A stretch of 38,523 nucleotides of DNA from Flexilinea sp. (GTDB taxonomy: Bacteria; Chloroflexota; Anaerolineae; Anaerolineales; Anaerolineaceae), in contig JAFRIR010000146.1 in the NCBI GenBank assembly GCA_017432685.1, positions 1 to 38,523 on the forward strand. The letters run 5' to 3'. The stretch's first letter is position 1; each line of letters begins with the position of its first letter. The position numbers and the translations under genes were made by a program. The notes under the pieces were generated by a model. The model searched no databases. It saw only the letters and a program-made list of their open reading frames with translations, and was not told the origin of the DNA. Below, in pieces: positions 7,831-16,958 of this stretch.

Positions 7831-7926
7831 GTGAGTCAGTTATACCGTTTTCTGAAAAGCGACTCTGAAGCTGTTAATGCTTACCACGGTGAATACATGG
7901 CAAAGATATTCCCGGGAGATTTTTAA
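7831..7926 (+). pseudogene. C-terminal remnant of a SARP-type response regulator
   Basis: Directly after the ATPase stop, and in the same frame, the codons read QLYRFLKSDSEAVNAYHGEY and then MAKIFPGDF before TAA. The block SEAVNAYHGEYM parallels MEALNSFAGEYM at the end of the intact response regulator encoded at 23587-24384. There is no start codon, and the conserved YSWAE tail has been replaced. It appears to be what is left of a paralogous regulator gene. Confidence 0.4.
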
Positions 7927-7973
7927 CACGGAGTACCTGCTGTTACACGATTTATGATCGTTTAAAAAAATTC

Positions 7974-8708
7974 TCACACCGATAACTTTTCGATTTTGCA
8001 AGTGTGCTTTTCGTCTGCGTCAGCATTGATGATACGGCTATCAGCAGCGAACTTCATCAAATCATAAGCAGCCTGACCTTCACTGCCGGTTTCCTGAGCG
8101 ATTATCGGGCGCAGCGCCTGCTCTGTCAGGACTTCTGCTGACGGGACTTCAACTGCAGCGCGTTGAAAAGTAAGACCGGAAACATGCGGATCATATTGAT
8201 CCAGCCATTCGAATTCAACTGTACCGTCATCGGCCAGGTAGGCAAAGACAGCGCCTTTGGCATCAGTGGTGTAGGTGTATTCATCATCATAGTTTTTGTC
8301 AAGAACGGAAATAAAACCCTTCTCATAGGAGAAATAATTCGGATCTACAGATGAATTGTTTACCGTTTTCACAAGGTTTGTAATGAGGGGATTCACCCCG
8401 AGAACATCCAATATGCCGGTATTATCTTTTTTCCCGCGATTGAGCTGAATGCTGTACAGGACACTTCTGTTGCCGGGATCCTGCCATACGCCTTCAACAT
8501 ACAGTTCCGGAAAACTTGCGTTTTCAGGCAGCGGGGCATATGAGCCGGGGACGATCCGCAGTTCTACCTGATCGTTATCAACGCATTTCCATAACCCGAT
8601 CAGGCTTTCAGCAGAAATAACTTCTTCCTGTGCATACACTGCTGAAAGAGATGTTCCGAGAAGCAGAACCAGGGCGAGCATCAGTATAAATATTTTTTTG
8701 CTATTCAT
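7974..8708 (-). CDS. Secreted protein of unknown function
   Basis: A 244-residue protein starting at ATG 8708, which is preceded by AAGGAG nine nt upstream. It has a Sec signal peptide (KK at 3-4, hydrophobic core FILMLALVLLLG, cleavage near AVYAQ). The mature part begins with SLIGLWKCVDNDQ, a 'lipocalin-like' opening seen in many secreted proteins, and is beta-rich. I recognise no catalytic motif. It lies 68 nt downstream of the interrupted M13-type gene and is probably cotranscribed with it. The last 60 residues are helical and less ordered. Confidence 0.7.
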   Translation of the reverse strand: MNSKKIFILMLALVLLLGTSLSAVYAQEEVISAESLIGLWKCVDNDQVELRIVPGSYAPLPENASFPELYVEGVWQDPGNRSVLYSIQLNRGKKDNTGILDVLGVNPLITNLVKTVNNSSVDPNYFSYEKGFISVLDKNYDDEYTYTTDAKGAVFAYLADDGTVEFEWLDQYDPHVSGLTFQRAAVEVPSAEVLTEQALRPIIAQETGSEGQAAYDLMKFAADSRIINADADEKHTCKIEKLSV

Positions 8709-8776
8709 GAGTAGATTCTCCTTAAACCATGTGATATAGCTTTGATCATTCATTTTGACCAATATTTTTTACTTTA

Positions 8777-9445
8777 CTACCAGACGAGACCCCGGTCTTC
8801 CGGTGCAATGTACATTCCGTCGCCTTCCCCGATACCGTAGAAGTTCAGAAAATCATCGAACTGGGCGAGGGTGGCATTGACGCGCATATCCGGGTCGAGC
8901 GGGTCGGCATCCACATTGACGTTGATCGGGAGAATACGCATCACATTTTCCCCGGAGCGCAGGTATTCCATAAGCGCATCCAGACTGTCAATGGCTGCGA
9001 TGGCATTCAGGTATGGCTGTACCGGTTTCGTTCCCTGCGCATTGCGGTATTCCCGGTCGCTTGCGAGTGCGTATAGTTTATGGACCAGTTCCGTGTCATG
9101 CCCGGTAAGTGTTTCATCTTTCATCAGGGCGATCTGCCGATCTTTCACGAGCAATGCATTGTCCACGAGCGGAGTTGTGGAATTGCCGGATTCGGGAATC
9201 TGCGCCTGCAGGATTCAGGGTTTGTTGACGTACAGGGCAAAGTCGTCTTTGAGCTCCGCGGGCGTATCTTCGGTCACAAATCCCTGGACGTCCGAGCACA
9301 GCCAGCGTCCGTCGAGAATCTGCCCTCCGGACTGCGTTTTTTCTGCCATAACGGGCAGCGCAGTGAGCAGCACAACGATTAAAATAAGAGCAATAGACAG
9401 GAAAAAAACAGGGGTCTTCGATTTCTTTTCGCTGAATTTCTGCAT
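8777..9445 (-). pseudogene. N-terminal piece of a secreted M13 (neprilysin-like) peptidase with an internal TGA
   Basis: Starts at ATG 9445 behind AGGAGGT. It has a signal-type hydrophobic segment (FFLSIALILIVVLLTALPVM), then DDFALYVNKP, and then an in-frame TGA (9215-9217, codon 77) exactly where M13 N-terminal domains have a Trp (VNxxW). Reading through gives ILQAQIPESGNSTTPLV and an M13-like helical stretch ending in NFYGIGEGDGMY. The zinc ligands HExxH and ExxxD are absent because the frame stops at 222 codons instead of about 650. It is therefore a doubly damaged fragment. TGA recoding is unlikely, since neighbouring genes use TGA to stop. Confidence 0.6.
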
Positions 9446-9475
9446 TCTCGTTTTACCTCCTGACAATAACATCAA

Positions 9476-9645
9476 TTTTTCTCTGTCCTGAGTAGATTCA
9501 GAGAATTTATTCTCTGAATCTACTCAGGAGGTTTCCGTGGGGCGAAGCTCCTGCTCCGCATATAATTCGGGCGTCAGCCCGTACCTTTCGGAGCAGGCTA
9601 TAACTCTGCCGCCCCCATACCCCCGCTCGGGAGTTTTAGAGGTGC
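9476..9645. repeat. Palindromic intergenic element, copy 1 (with internal insertion)
   Basis: Contains a perfect palindrome of two 20-nt arms (9487-9506 and 9509-9528, centre AGAATTTATTCT). A GGTTTCCG block and the GCCGCCCCCATACCCCCG block follow, ending in the conserved GTTTTAGAGGTG. Compared with the copies near 27.1 and 30.1 kb it carries about 60 extra bases (roughly 9541-9605) with their own hairpin (CGGGCGTCAGCCCG), and it lacks the left terminal repeat. It lies between the papain-like gene and the M13-type fragment. Confidence 0.75.
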
Positions 9646-9662
9646 ACTAAATAGATGACATT

Positions 9663-11795
9663 TTATTTCGCAACATCCAACAGCATATAGCCGTCTTCCG
9701 GGCAGATGGCAGCTTCACCGCCGACCGCCGGAGTTCGTTGAGAAAGATCATGGATCAGTTCCACCTGAGACCAGGGGTAAACATATGCCTTGATCGGCAG
9801 ATTGTCATAGGTCATATAAACGTTGGCGCCGTTATCGTCAATCATATCAACGGCATCCTTCCAGTCGATCCAGCGGGTTGGCTCGAAACTGATAAAACTT
9901 TCGCCCCGGTTGACAATGCCTTTGGCATAACGCTGGATTGACAGCCCATCTTCTGCATGGATCTCATTGAAAGCATCAACGCTCTCTTCACTGAGGCTGG
10001 TGTTATTCACCAGTGCGTATTCTAAACCGTCCTCTCCGGGTACCCGTTCCAGGATGACAACACTGATTCGGGCGCCTTCCGGAAGCAGCAGATTGCTGCT
10101 CAGGTTCATGCGGTGATATCCCGCGAAGGTGAAGGTTTCCGTAATGCTGTCCAGCAATCTGCCATCCGTCGGCAGAACCGCATCTTCATTCAGCAGGTAA
10201 ATGGACGCGGTAACGGTCGTGTTCAGGTCACCGGTCATGGCAGACACATACTGCAGCACACTGTCTTCCTCAATATCGAAGATGTTCGCGGCATAAACCG
10301 GAGTGTCAAACAGCGTCGAACTGGTGATTTCAGAGGGCATGTAATCATACTGCAGGATCGACAGATAATCCATCTTCAGAACATTTTCATCAACCACATA
10401 TTCAAATGAACCGATGGCATTCAGCGTTTTGTCATAATAAGAAAGCAGAAAATAGCCATTCGTACCCCAGCCTGTTCCCCAGCTGTTTTTTACGATCCAG
10501 ACGCCGTCAGCGGGCGGGCGATGGCCTTCAGGCCAGTTTTCTGCTGAGAAAGTGTCATCCCAGCCAACAACGGTGACCGCGTGATTTGACTGCAGCGCTT
10601 CATCTGTATATTGAGCATATATGACCGGATCGGAGCCGATAAAGCTCATATAGACCCGCTCACTGTCCTCTGCCTCAACGAGCTGTTCATACGGATAGGA
10701 GAAATAGCGTGACATCAGGATTCTTGCCAGCTGATCATGATCGAGGGAATCCAGATCATAGGTATTCTCATCCAAAGCGTTGATGCGCAGCCGCAGCAAA
10801 ACGAGCTCCTTCAATTCTTCAGCAGAAAGATCTGCAGTGTCAATATCACCGACCCGCACATCGATATAATGCGCTTTCTCTTCGTCCGTTGCGGCGCTGT
10901 TTTCCGCGAGATCTTTCTCAAATTTGGCACGGAGTTCTTCTTTTGACATCTTCGGCATAGACTGGTCTGCTTTAAATGAAATGCCGACAGCCCGACCGGC
11001 CATCAGTTCGCTTTTGATCGCTTCTGTTGCGGCAGGACGATAAATGTAATTTCCATCTTCGTCAAAAGTCGCCGGAGCCGGAAGAATGTTGGCGTCTTTG
11101 AGTTCATAACTGACAGCAAAACGCTCTTCTTCCGGAAGTGTCCAGTCACCGTTTTTATCCGCCAGACCTTCACTGTTTCCGTAAGGAGCGTATTTTTCTT
11201 TCAGGATCCCAACACCGGAAGCCAGGCTGGCTGTTGAAAGCGCATAATTACCGCCAAAATTAAAGGGATTTGTATCCACATCTTCCGGAATGTGAAGGCC
11301 TTCACCCGCCTGTGCCGGATCAAAGGGATATTCTCCTTCAGGATAGTCAGCGATATCCGGAAGTGCGTTTGCGGTGAACCATGCCAGGTGTTTTTCGGAA
11401 AGGTCCAATTCCTCACCATAGCGCTCCTCATACTCTTTTGCTGTGAGTCCGAGGGAATTTAAAATACTGGTTTCACTGGCAGCGATGGTTGCAAAACTCC
11501 AGCAGGTTCCCCAGGGGCTCTGGCTCTTCACCGGTGTTACCGTGCCCCGTTCCCGCAGGTCAAATTTTTCCGGGAAGGTGTCAGCGATCGATTTCCAGTT
11601 GAGGGTGGTATAAATATCATCCACGTCCTCACCATTCCGCATCAGATGATCAGCGGATTTTTCCAGTTCCTGACTGAGCAGGGTGATCGATTCCTGTTCG
11701 ATCTCACTGAAGCTGAGGCTTTCGCCGTCATCCGCGCTGCAGACAAATGCTGTCAGCAGCATCAACATTATTGCACAGAGCAATGATTTTTTCAT
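9663..11795 (-). CDS. Secreted papain-like (C1) cysteine peptidase with lectin-like C-terminal domain
   Basis: A 710-residue protein starting at ATG 11795 with an RBS-like AAGGAGG upstream. A signal peptide covers about residues 1-20. The C1 catalytic domain (about 75-460) has SPWGTCWSF (Cys98), SNHAVTVVGWDD (His405) and VKNSWGTGWG (Asn437): a complete triad with the oxyanion Gln at SQSPWG. A large insert lies between Cys and His. The C-terminal part (about 480-690) resembles the lectin-like domain of prokaryotic papain-like peptidases, with GYHRMNLS and a closing YDNLPIKAYVY. It would act outside the cell on protein substrates. Its start is only 21 nt after the stop of the 977-residue protein gene, so the two are very likely cotranscribed. 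It is closely related to the product of 14864-16870. Confidence 0.92.
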   Translation of the reverse strand: MKKSLLCAIMLMLLTAFVCSADDGESLSFSEIEQESITLLSQELEKSADHLMRNGEDVDDIYTTLNWKSIADTFPEKFDLRERGTVTPVKSQSPWGTCWSFATIAASETSILNSLGLTAKEYEERYGEELDLSEKHLAWFTANALPDIADYPEGEYPFDPAQAGEGLHIPEDVDTNPFNFGGNYALSTASLASGVGILKEKYAPYGNSEGLADKNGDWTLPEEERFAVSYELKDANILPAPATFDEDGNYIYRPAATEAIKSELMAGRAVGISFKADQSMPKMSKEELRAKFEKDLAENSAATDEEKAHYIDVRVGDIDTADLSAEELKELVLLRLRINALDENTYDLDSLDHDQLARILMSRYFSYPYEQLVEAEDSERVYMSFIGSDPVIYAQYTDEALQSNHAVTVVGWDDTFSAENWPEGHRPPADGVWIVKNSWGTGWGTNGYFLLSYYDKTLNAIGSFEYVVDENVLKMDYLSILQYDYMPSEITSSTLFDTPVYAANIFDIEEDSVLQYVSAMTGDLNTTVTASIYLLNEDAVLPTDGRLLDSITETFTFAGYHRMNLSSNLLLPEGARISVVILERVPGEDGLEYALVNNTSLSEESVDAFNEIHAEDGLSIQRYAKGIVNRGESFISFEPTRWIDWKDAVDMIDDNGANVYMTYDNLPIKAYVYPWSQVELIHDLSQRTPAVGGEAAICPEDGYMLLDVAK

Positions 11796-11816
11796 ATCGT
11801 ATATTCCTCCTTAGGA

Positions 11817-14750
11817 TTATTGTTCCTTCATGACTGCTGTGATAACTTTATCCGTTTCTTTCATAACATCACTTTTGTAGCTTGTCAAACCTTTTATAAT
11901 AGCCCTGTATTGGTTCGGATCTCTGTCTTTGCGCAGCGAATGGAACAGCCATTTGGTCAGCAGGTCGATGAATGCAACCCGCAGTTTCGCTTCATCCGGT
12001 TTATCCGTTGTTTTTTTCATCGCGCGGATGATGGTTTTCATCTCATCCTGATGATTCCTGACACAGTCCGCGACATCAGCTGAAAGCCAGCTTACCATTT
12101 CCATTATATCATTCTTGTCCTTGCTGTTCTCTTTGTCCTTGAACTCATTGGAAAAACGGTCTTTCATCCCGCCGAAGACGCCTTTCATGATCAGCATCTG
12201 GTAGGTACCCGCGGCAGATGCGCTTGGATTTTTCATATTCGTCATCGTGGGATCATTCCAACTCTGTTCGAACATGGTGGATTCCACACCTCCCTGCTGT
12301 TCCTTTTTGGCAAGGGAAAAGGCATAGTCAACATCCTGCTGGTTGTATTTTTCCTTTGTGATCATATACCTGTGAGATCTCTCGAAATCCAGAATAAGGT
12401 TATGCATCCGGCTGAGCTTTTGATATTCCTTATCTTCCGCATCCGTAATTTCGTTATTCTCGGATTTATGTTTCAGTTCATAATACCTGGAACTATTTTC
12501 CAGTGCTTTCTGCGGTGTACCGTAGACCTGGAGCCAGGCCTCATATTCCGAAGCATTCAAAACCACCGATTTTCCGTTGACGGTAAAATCGTATTCTTTC
12601 TTGCCATAATTATTTTGAAGCTCTTTCAATTCGCCGCGGCTGTCTGTCAGGTCATTTTCCTCGGTATGTGCATAAGCTTCATCGATGGCATTGATCCCAT
12701 GATTCAGCACGTTTATGATGTTCAAAACCTTTTCCTGAACACGCTTATCGTTTCTGTAATATCTGAAGAGGAGCGTGTTCAGTTTTTTGATCAGGTCTGT
12801 CATCATCGTACGGCCTTTGACCAGGTCACTCTGTTTGGTTTTCTGTTTGAAAAGTATTTTATCATTCTGCAAAGGGAACATTCTCATCATGTCCCCGAGG
12901 ATCTTGTTGGCATCCAAATCATTCATCAGCTCCTGCAGCTCCTGTGTCATTCCCGCAGCTGTAAGTTGGTTTAAAGGCGTAATGCTTGTCAAGGTCGATT
13001 TCAGATCCGAGACCAGAGGAACGAGCTGCTGAGTGACAACGGAGATCGGTGCAGAGCTATAACTTTTGGTTCCATTCTCGAAAGTGTCATATTTCCCGAT
13101 CAATCCTGACTTCCCGCCTTCTGCGCGCTTCATGTTCTCAGCTGAAGCATTTGGAGAATGACCTTCAGTGGCACGGGAGGACCATGAGCTCAGAGAATTT
13201 TTGTAACGCTCATAATCTTCTTTTGTAGCCAATTTGCTGCCGTATCGATTGTAGTCAAGGTCATCCTTTGTTCTCATTTTCTCGAAACCGTTTTCCATAT
13301 CGGCTTTGAAGATCGGGGCCAGCGCTCCGGCTCCAAACAATTTGGCATCCTGTTTTGCTGGCAAATGGATCTCGTCTTTGGCAAAGATCCCTTCCGCTCC
13401 TTTGATCTTTGCCACATCCACGATCATTTCCTTGGCAAAAGTCGTACAGTTCCGTGTATATTGGTTATATCCGCCCCGGTCCGCATAACTTTCCGCAGCA
13501 CGCAGCACATCGCTCACCTGTTTTGGCTTAGCGGCAAAACTGCGGCTGATATCGTACAGATTGTTTTTTTCATCCATCAACTTGCCGGGAATGGTTGCAT
13601 TGTTGTAAGAGGAGACGGCCATTTTTGACAGAAACGAACCACCGCCGCCGCCAATGTAATAACCAAAACGCAGGTTATACCGCTGCCAGCGGCCGGACTT
13701 TGCGCTGTAACGGCTGTATTCGACACCGATGCCGGTATGCCCGGTGCCGCCGCCTTTTGTAACCGTGTAGTCCGGTGAAGCCTGGGCAATGTAAACCGAA
13801 ATCACCGGATCACGCGGTTTCGCATTTCTGTCCTCATCTTCCCCTTCTGCGGCTTTTTCTGCCGTCGGCCAGGACCAGAGCTCAGGGACGCGGCGGAAAT
13901 CCGCGTTGACCTCATCCTGCGGTCCCTCTTCATTTTCAAATTGTGCGCCATCCCATCCGGGAATATTATTCGGATCCGTACGTTCTTTGAAGCTGCTGCT
14001 TCCGCGCATCCGCTTGAAGGTTCCGCCCAACGTGCCCGGGCCGGGTGTTACAAGTCCCCAGAGTGATTTTCCTAACCAGGCAAGAGAGCCGAAGAGTTTC
14101 CCGATGGTTTTCCCGCTATAGTAAGCGGCCCAGCTGCCCAATTTAGAGAGCCAGCTCTGTTTTCTCCGAGCGGGGAGCTTTTGGGCGGCAAAATCCCAGC
14201 CCTGGACCGGTTCCATGGATTGGTCAACATGCGTCAGATCTTCATCCCTTTCCTGTGGGGCTGCGGCTGCTCTTTGGGGTGCGGCAGCCGCTCTGGCTGC
14301 GGGCGCCTTTTGTGATGAATTTTTTGAAATTTTCGGAGCCTGTTCTTCCGGTTGTTTTTTTGCGGACTTTTTCTTCAGGTTTCTCCTTTTGGGCGCTTCG
14401 ACGACCAGGTCCCCATCATTATCTTTGATCCGGTTTATGTTGTTGATCCCGGCTTCGCCTTTATTTTCTTCCTGATTTTTGATTATGGGATTGAGCAGAT
14501 CTTCAAGATTGGCTTCGCTGAGACTCTGCTCCAGAGAAATATCGTTATTTTCCAGCAGGTTATTCTCCAGCATGCCGCGGTTATTTGCTTCGTTGGATTC
14601 GCTGAACGAAAAATCGGAAAGCTCGCTCATAGCCTCATTCCCGATGTTCAGCAAGGGATTCTGTGCTTTTTGCTCTTCAAGGATCGCATTATTGGGCGCC
14701 TGATTATTTGGAATATTTCGCTTTTGTTTATTATTTTGTCTCGGAAACAT
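11817..14750 (-). CDS. 977-residue protein with predicted permuted papain-fold (PPPDE/LRAT-like) domain
   Basis: No signal peptide or clear membrane span. The N-terminus (1-170) is Asn/Gln/Glu-rich and disordered, with IGNEAMSEL and an Ala/Arg-rich tract. A basic amphipathic region (about 190-250) follows. The central domain (about 260-450) has TGHTGIGVEYSRYS (His338) and YTRNCTTFAKEM (Cys435). A His on a strand ahead of a Cys in RNCxxF is the permuted papain arrangement seen in PPPDE, LRAT and related thiol hydrolases or acyltransferases. The rest (about 560-977) is helical. It is homologous throughout to the product of 30690-33788. The RBS AAGGAG lies upstream of ATG 14750. The papain-like gene follows 21 nt later. 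The family and substrate are unknown to me; the fold call is inferred from motifs only. Confidence 0.75.
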   Translation of the reverse strand: MFPRQNNKQKRNIPNNQAPNNAILEEQKAQNPLLNIGNEAMSELSDFSFSESNEANNRGMLENNLLENNDISLEQSLSEANLEDLLNPIIKNQEENKGEAGINNINRIKDNDGDLVVEAPKRRNLKKKSAKKQPEEQAPKISKNSSQKAPAARAAAAPQRAAAAPQERDEDLTHVDQSMEPVQGWDFAAQKLPARRKQSWLSKLGSWAAYYSGKTIGKLFGSLAWLGKSLWGLVTPGPGTLGGTFKRMRGSSSFKERTDPNNIPGWDGAQFENEEGPQDEVNADFRRVPELWSWPTAEKAAEGEDEDRNAKPRDPVISVYIAQASPDYTVTKGGGTGHTGIGVEYSRYSAKSGRWQRYNLRFGYYIGGGGGSFLSKMAVSSYNNATIPGKLMDEKNNLYDISRSFAAKPKQVSDVLRAAESYADRGGYNQYTRNCTTFAKEMIVDVAKIKGAEGIFAKDEIHLPAKQDAKLFGAGALAPIFKADMENGFEKMRTKDDLDYNRYGSKLATKEDYERYKNSLSSWSSRATEGHSPNASAENMKRAEGGKSGLIGKYDTFENGTKSYSSAPISVVTQQLVPLVSDLKSTLTSITPLNQLTAAGMTQELQELMNDLDANKILGDMMRMFPLQNDKILFKQKTKQSDLVKGRTMMTDLIKKLNTLLFRYYRNDKRVQEKVLNIINVLNHGINAIDEAYAHTEENDLTDSRGELKELQNNYGKKEYDFTVNGKSVVLNASEYEAWLQVYGTPQKALENSSRYYELKHKSENNEITDAEDKEYQKLSRMHNLILDFERSHRYMITKEKYNQQDVDYAFSLAKKEQQGGVESTMFEQSWNDPTMTNMKNPSASAAGTYQMLIMKGVFGGMKDRFSNEFKDKENSKDKNDIMEMVSWLSADVADCVRNHQDEMKTIIRAMKKTTDKPDEAKLRVAFIDLLTKWLFHSLRKDRDPNQYRAIIKGLTSYKSDVMKETDKVITAVMKEQ

Positions 14751-14823
14751 CTTTTCGTCTGCTCCTTAGATATAACAAAATGACTCTAAAAATTCAATCC
14801 ACATCGAAGCAGGGCATTGGGCA

Positions 14824-14852
14824 GGGGACAGTCCCATAAAGGGACAGTCCCC
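14824..14852. repeat. GGGACAGTCCC tandem palindromes, site 1
   Basis: GGGGACAGTCCC, then ATAAA, then GGGACAGTCCCC: two copies of an 11-nt palindrome. It sits 12 nt past the stop of the papain-like gene 14864-16870, ahead of the 977-residue protein gene. It is a REP-like repeat found four times in the window. Confidence 0.7.
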
Positions 14853-14863
14853 GTAGTTTATCC

Positions 14864-16870
14864 TTATTCCAGATTATCCATAATAAACTGATATGCTTCA
14901 TCCGCGGAAAGATATGAACCGGGGAATTGATCGGCGGGATAAACATAGGCTTTGATGGGCAGATTATCGAATGCGACATCGTAAGTCTCAAGAAATTCGT
15001 CGATGAAAGCGACGACATCATACCAATCGAGCCAGCCTTTTTCGGAAAAACTGATGAAGCTTTCCCCGGGATTGACGATGCCGATATTGAACTCTTCCTG
15101 CGGCTCCCAATCAATTTCAGCTTCTTCATAAAGTTCTTCCGGGATCTCCGCATAACTGGTATTGTTCACCAGAGCATACATCGCCCCGTCCTGCGTCTCT
15201 ACGTGGTTATACACCATAACACCGATCTTTGATCCTGCAGGAAGGTAGACAGGATTGTTCAGTTCCATACGGTGATAACCCGCATAAGACAATGTTTCGT
15301 AGGCATATGCCACCGGGATTCCGTCATTCGGCAGTTTCGCGTTATCATCCAGCAGATAAACCAATGCCGACACTTCCGTGGAGAGGTCTCCTGTCTGGGT
15401 GGAAATGTACTGCAGGATGCTGTCTTCGTCAACGTCAAAAATATTGGCAGCATAGACGGGTGTATTGAAAAGGGTGGAATGCATGGATAATGCGGGCATG
15501 TAGTCATATTCGAGAATATTCAGGTAATCCATGCTCAGATTATCTTCATCGGTGATGAACTCATAGGTCTGGATATCATTCAGACCCATATCATAATAGG
15601 AAAGGTAAAAATAACCGTCCATTCCCCAGTCGGTGTCCCAGCTGTTCTTGACGATCCAGGCGCCGTCCGCCGGAGGCTGATGTTCACCGAAGTATGAAGC
15701 GGGAATGGTATCATCCCAGCCGACGATAGCAACAATATGGTTCGATCCCTTCGGTTCATATGTGTACTGAGCATAGATCACCGGGTCACCATCGACAAAA
15801 TTCATGTAGCGCTTCAGTCCTTCGTCCCCTTCAATTTCAAGAATATCCTCATAGGGTTCACCGAAATGCTCGGAATAAAGCAGCTGCAGCAAATGATCAC
15901 GATCCATGGATGCCACATCGTAAAAATCTGCCGGCAGGTCCACTTCTGCAAGTGTCATGACGATCATATCTCGCAGTTCCTCTACAGAAGTGTTTTCCTG
16001 TAATTCGACATCCTCCGGTGTGGCGGTATCCGCATAGTAGGAAATCCCGACTGCCCTTCCCTGCATCAACTCACTCTTGATGATTTCGGCAGCGGCTGCA
16101 TTGTAGAGATAATTTTCTTCTTCATCCTCGGTGTTCGGTGAGGGCAGCACATTCGCATTCAGCATTTCAAAACTCTGCATAAAGCGCATATCTTCCGGCA
16201 GCATCCAGTCACCTTCAGAATCCAGGGTGCCTTCACTGTTTTCGTAAGGGACAAGGCTTTCCGTGACGATTCCCATACCGGAAGCGAGACTGCTGGTGGC
16301 GTTGTTAAAGAATCCGCCTAAGTTATAGATCGCGGTCTGTGTTTCTGATTTCCAATGGTGACCTTCTCCTGCCTGACTTTCTTCATAAGGGTATTCGCCT
16401 TCCGGATATTCATCCAGATAGGGCAGCCCTTTCACGGTGAAATAAGCCAGGTGTTTTTCAGAGAGATCCATGTCTTCCCCATATTTTTCTTTATATTGCT
16501 CTGCGGTAAGACCCATGGAGGTGAGAATACTGGTCTCACTGGCAGCGATGGTTCCGAAGCTCCAGCAGGTTCCCCAGGGACTCTGGCTTTTTACGGGTGT
16601 AACGATCCCGTAATCACGCAGGTCGAATTTTTCCGGGAGCTGATCTGCGATGGATTCCCAATAAAGGGAGGTATAGATGTCGGACATATTGCTGCCGACA
16701 TCCGTTCCGGCGATCATCTCATCGCCCAGATAGAGCAGGGCTTCGAGGTCTTCATCATCCAGTTCATCGAGGGACAGCGTTTGTCCCATTACCGGCGCTG
16801 CGATCGCGAACAAAAATGCAAACAGCAGCAATACAGAAAATTTGAATGTGTTTTTGTTTTGCGTTCCCAT
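14864..16870 (-). CDS. Secreted papain-like (C1) cysteine peptidase, second copy
   Basis: A 668-residue paralogue of the peptidase at 9663-11795, with the same order of parts. The signal peptide spans about 1-29 (cleavage near VMGQ). The C1 domain has SPWGTCWSF (Cys102), SNHIVAIVGWDD (His378) and VKNSWDTDWG (Asn409). The lectin-like C-terminus has GYHRMELN and ends with YVYPADQF and a short helical tail. The linker insert between Cys and His is shorter than in the other copy. ATG 16870 has a GGAG nine nt upstream. It follows the sortase-adhesin gene by 88 nt, with a REP-like repeat in the gap, and precedes the 977-residue protein gene. The likely role is extracellular or surface proteolysis. 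Confidence 0.92.
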   Translation of the reverse strand: MGTQNKNTFKFSVLLLFAFLFAIAAPVMGQTLSLDELDDEDLEALLYLGDEMIAGTDVGSNMSDIYTSLYWESIADQLPEKFDLRDYGIVTPVKSQSPWGTCWSFGTIAASETSILTSMGLTAEQYKEKYGEDMDLSEKHLAYFTVKGLPYLDEYPEGEYPYEESQAGEGHHWKSETQTAIYNLGGFFNNATSSLASGMGIVTESLVPYENSEGTLDSEGDWMLPEDMRFMQSFEMLNANVLPSPNTEDEEENYLYNAAAAEIIKSELMQGRAVGISYYADTATPEDVELQENTSVEELRDMIVMTLAEVDLPADFYDVASMDRDHLLQLLYSEHFGEPYEDILEIEGDEGLKRYMNFVDGDPVIYAQYTYEPKGSNHIVAIVGWDDTIPASYFGEHQPPADGAWIVKNSWDTDWGMDGYFYLSYYDMGLNDIQTYEFITDEDNLSMDYLNILEYDYMPALSMHSTLFNTPVYAANIFDVDEDSILQYISTQTGDLSTEVSALVYLLDDNAKLPNDGIPVAYAYETLSYAGYHRMELNNPVYLPAGSKIGVMVYNHVETQDGAMYALVNNTSYAEIPEELYEEAEIDWEPQEEFNIGIVNPGESFISFSEKGWLDWYDVVAFIDEFLETYDVAFDNLPIKAYVYPADQFPGSYLSADEAYQFIMDNLE

Positions 16871-16892
16871 CTTTCAATACTCCAATTCTTTA

Positions 16893-16943
16893 GGGACGGT
16901 CCCTGAGACAGACTGCGGGGACAGTCCCATAAAGGGACAGTCC
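16893..16943. repeat. GGGACAGTCCC palindromes, site 2
   Basis: GGGACGGTCCC followed by GGGGACAGTCCC-ATAAA-GGGACAGTCC, between the sortase-adhesin gene stop and the start of the second papain-like gene. The ATAAA spacer is identical to site 1. Confidence 0.7.
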
Positions 16944-16958
16944 GCACAAAGAACCAAC

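Noticed and set aside
9215..9217. TGA read as Trp by an altered genetic code
   Set aside because: The ATPase at 6475, the YbaK-type gene and cdsA use TGA as a normal stop, and the M13-type gene is also truncated, so a nonsense mutation is simpler.
14769..14797. TTGAAT and TATATC at 17-bp spacing as a promoter of the 977-residue protein gene
   Set aside because: Transcription would start inside or after the ribosome binding site at 14762-14767, so the gene could not be translated from it.
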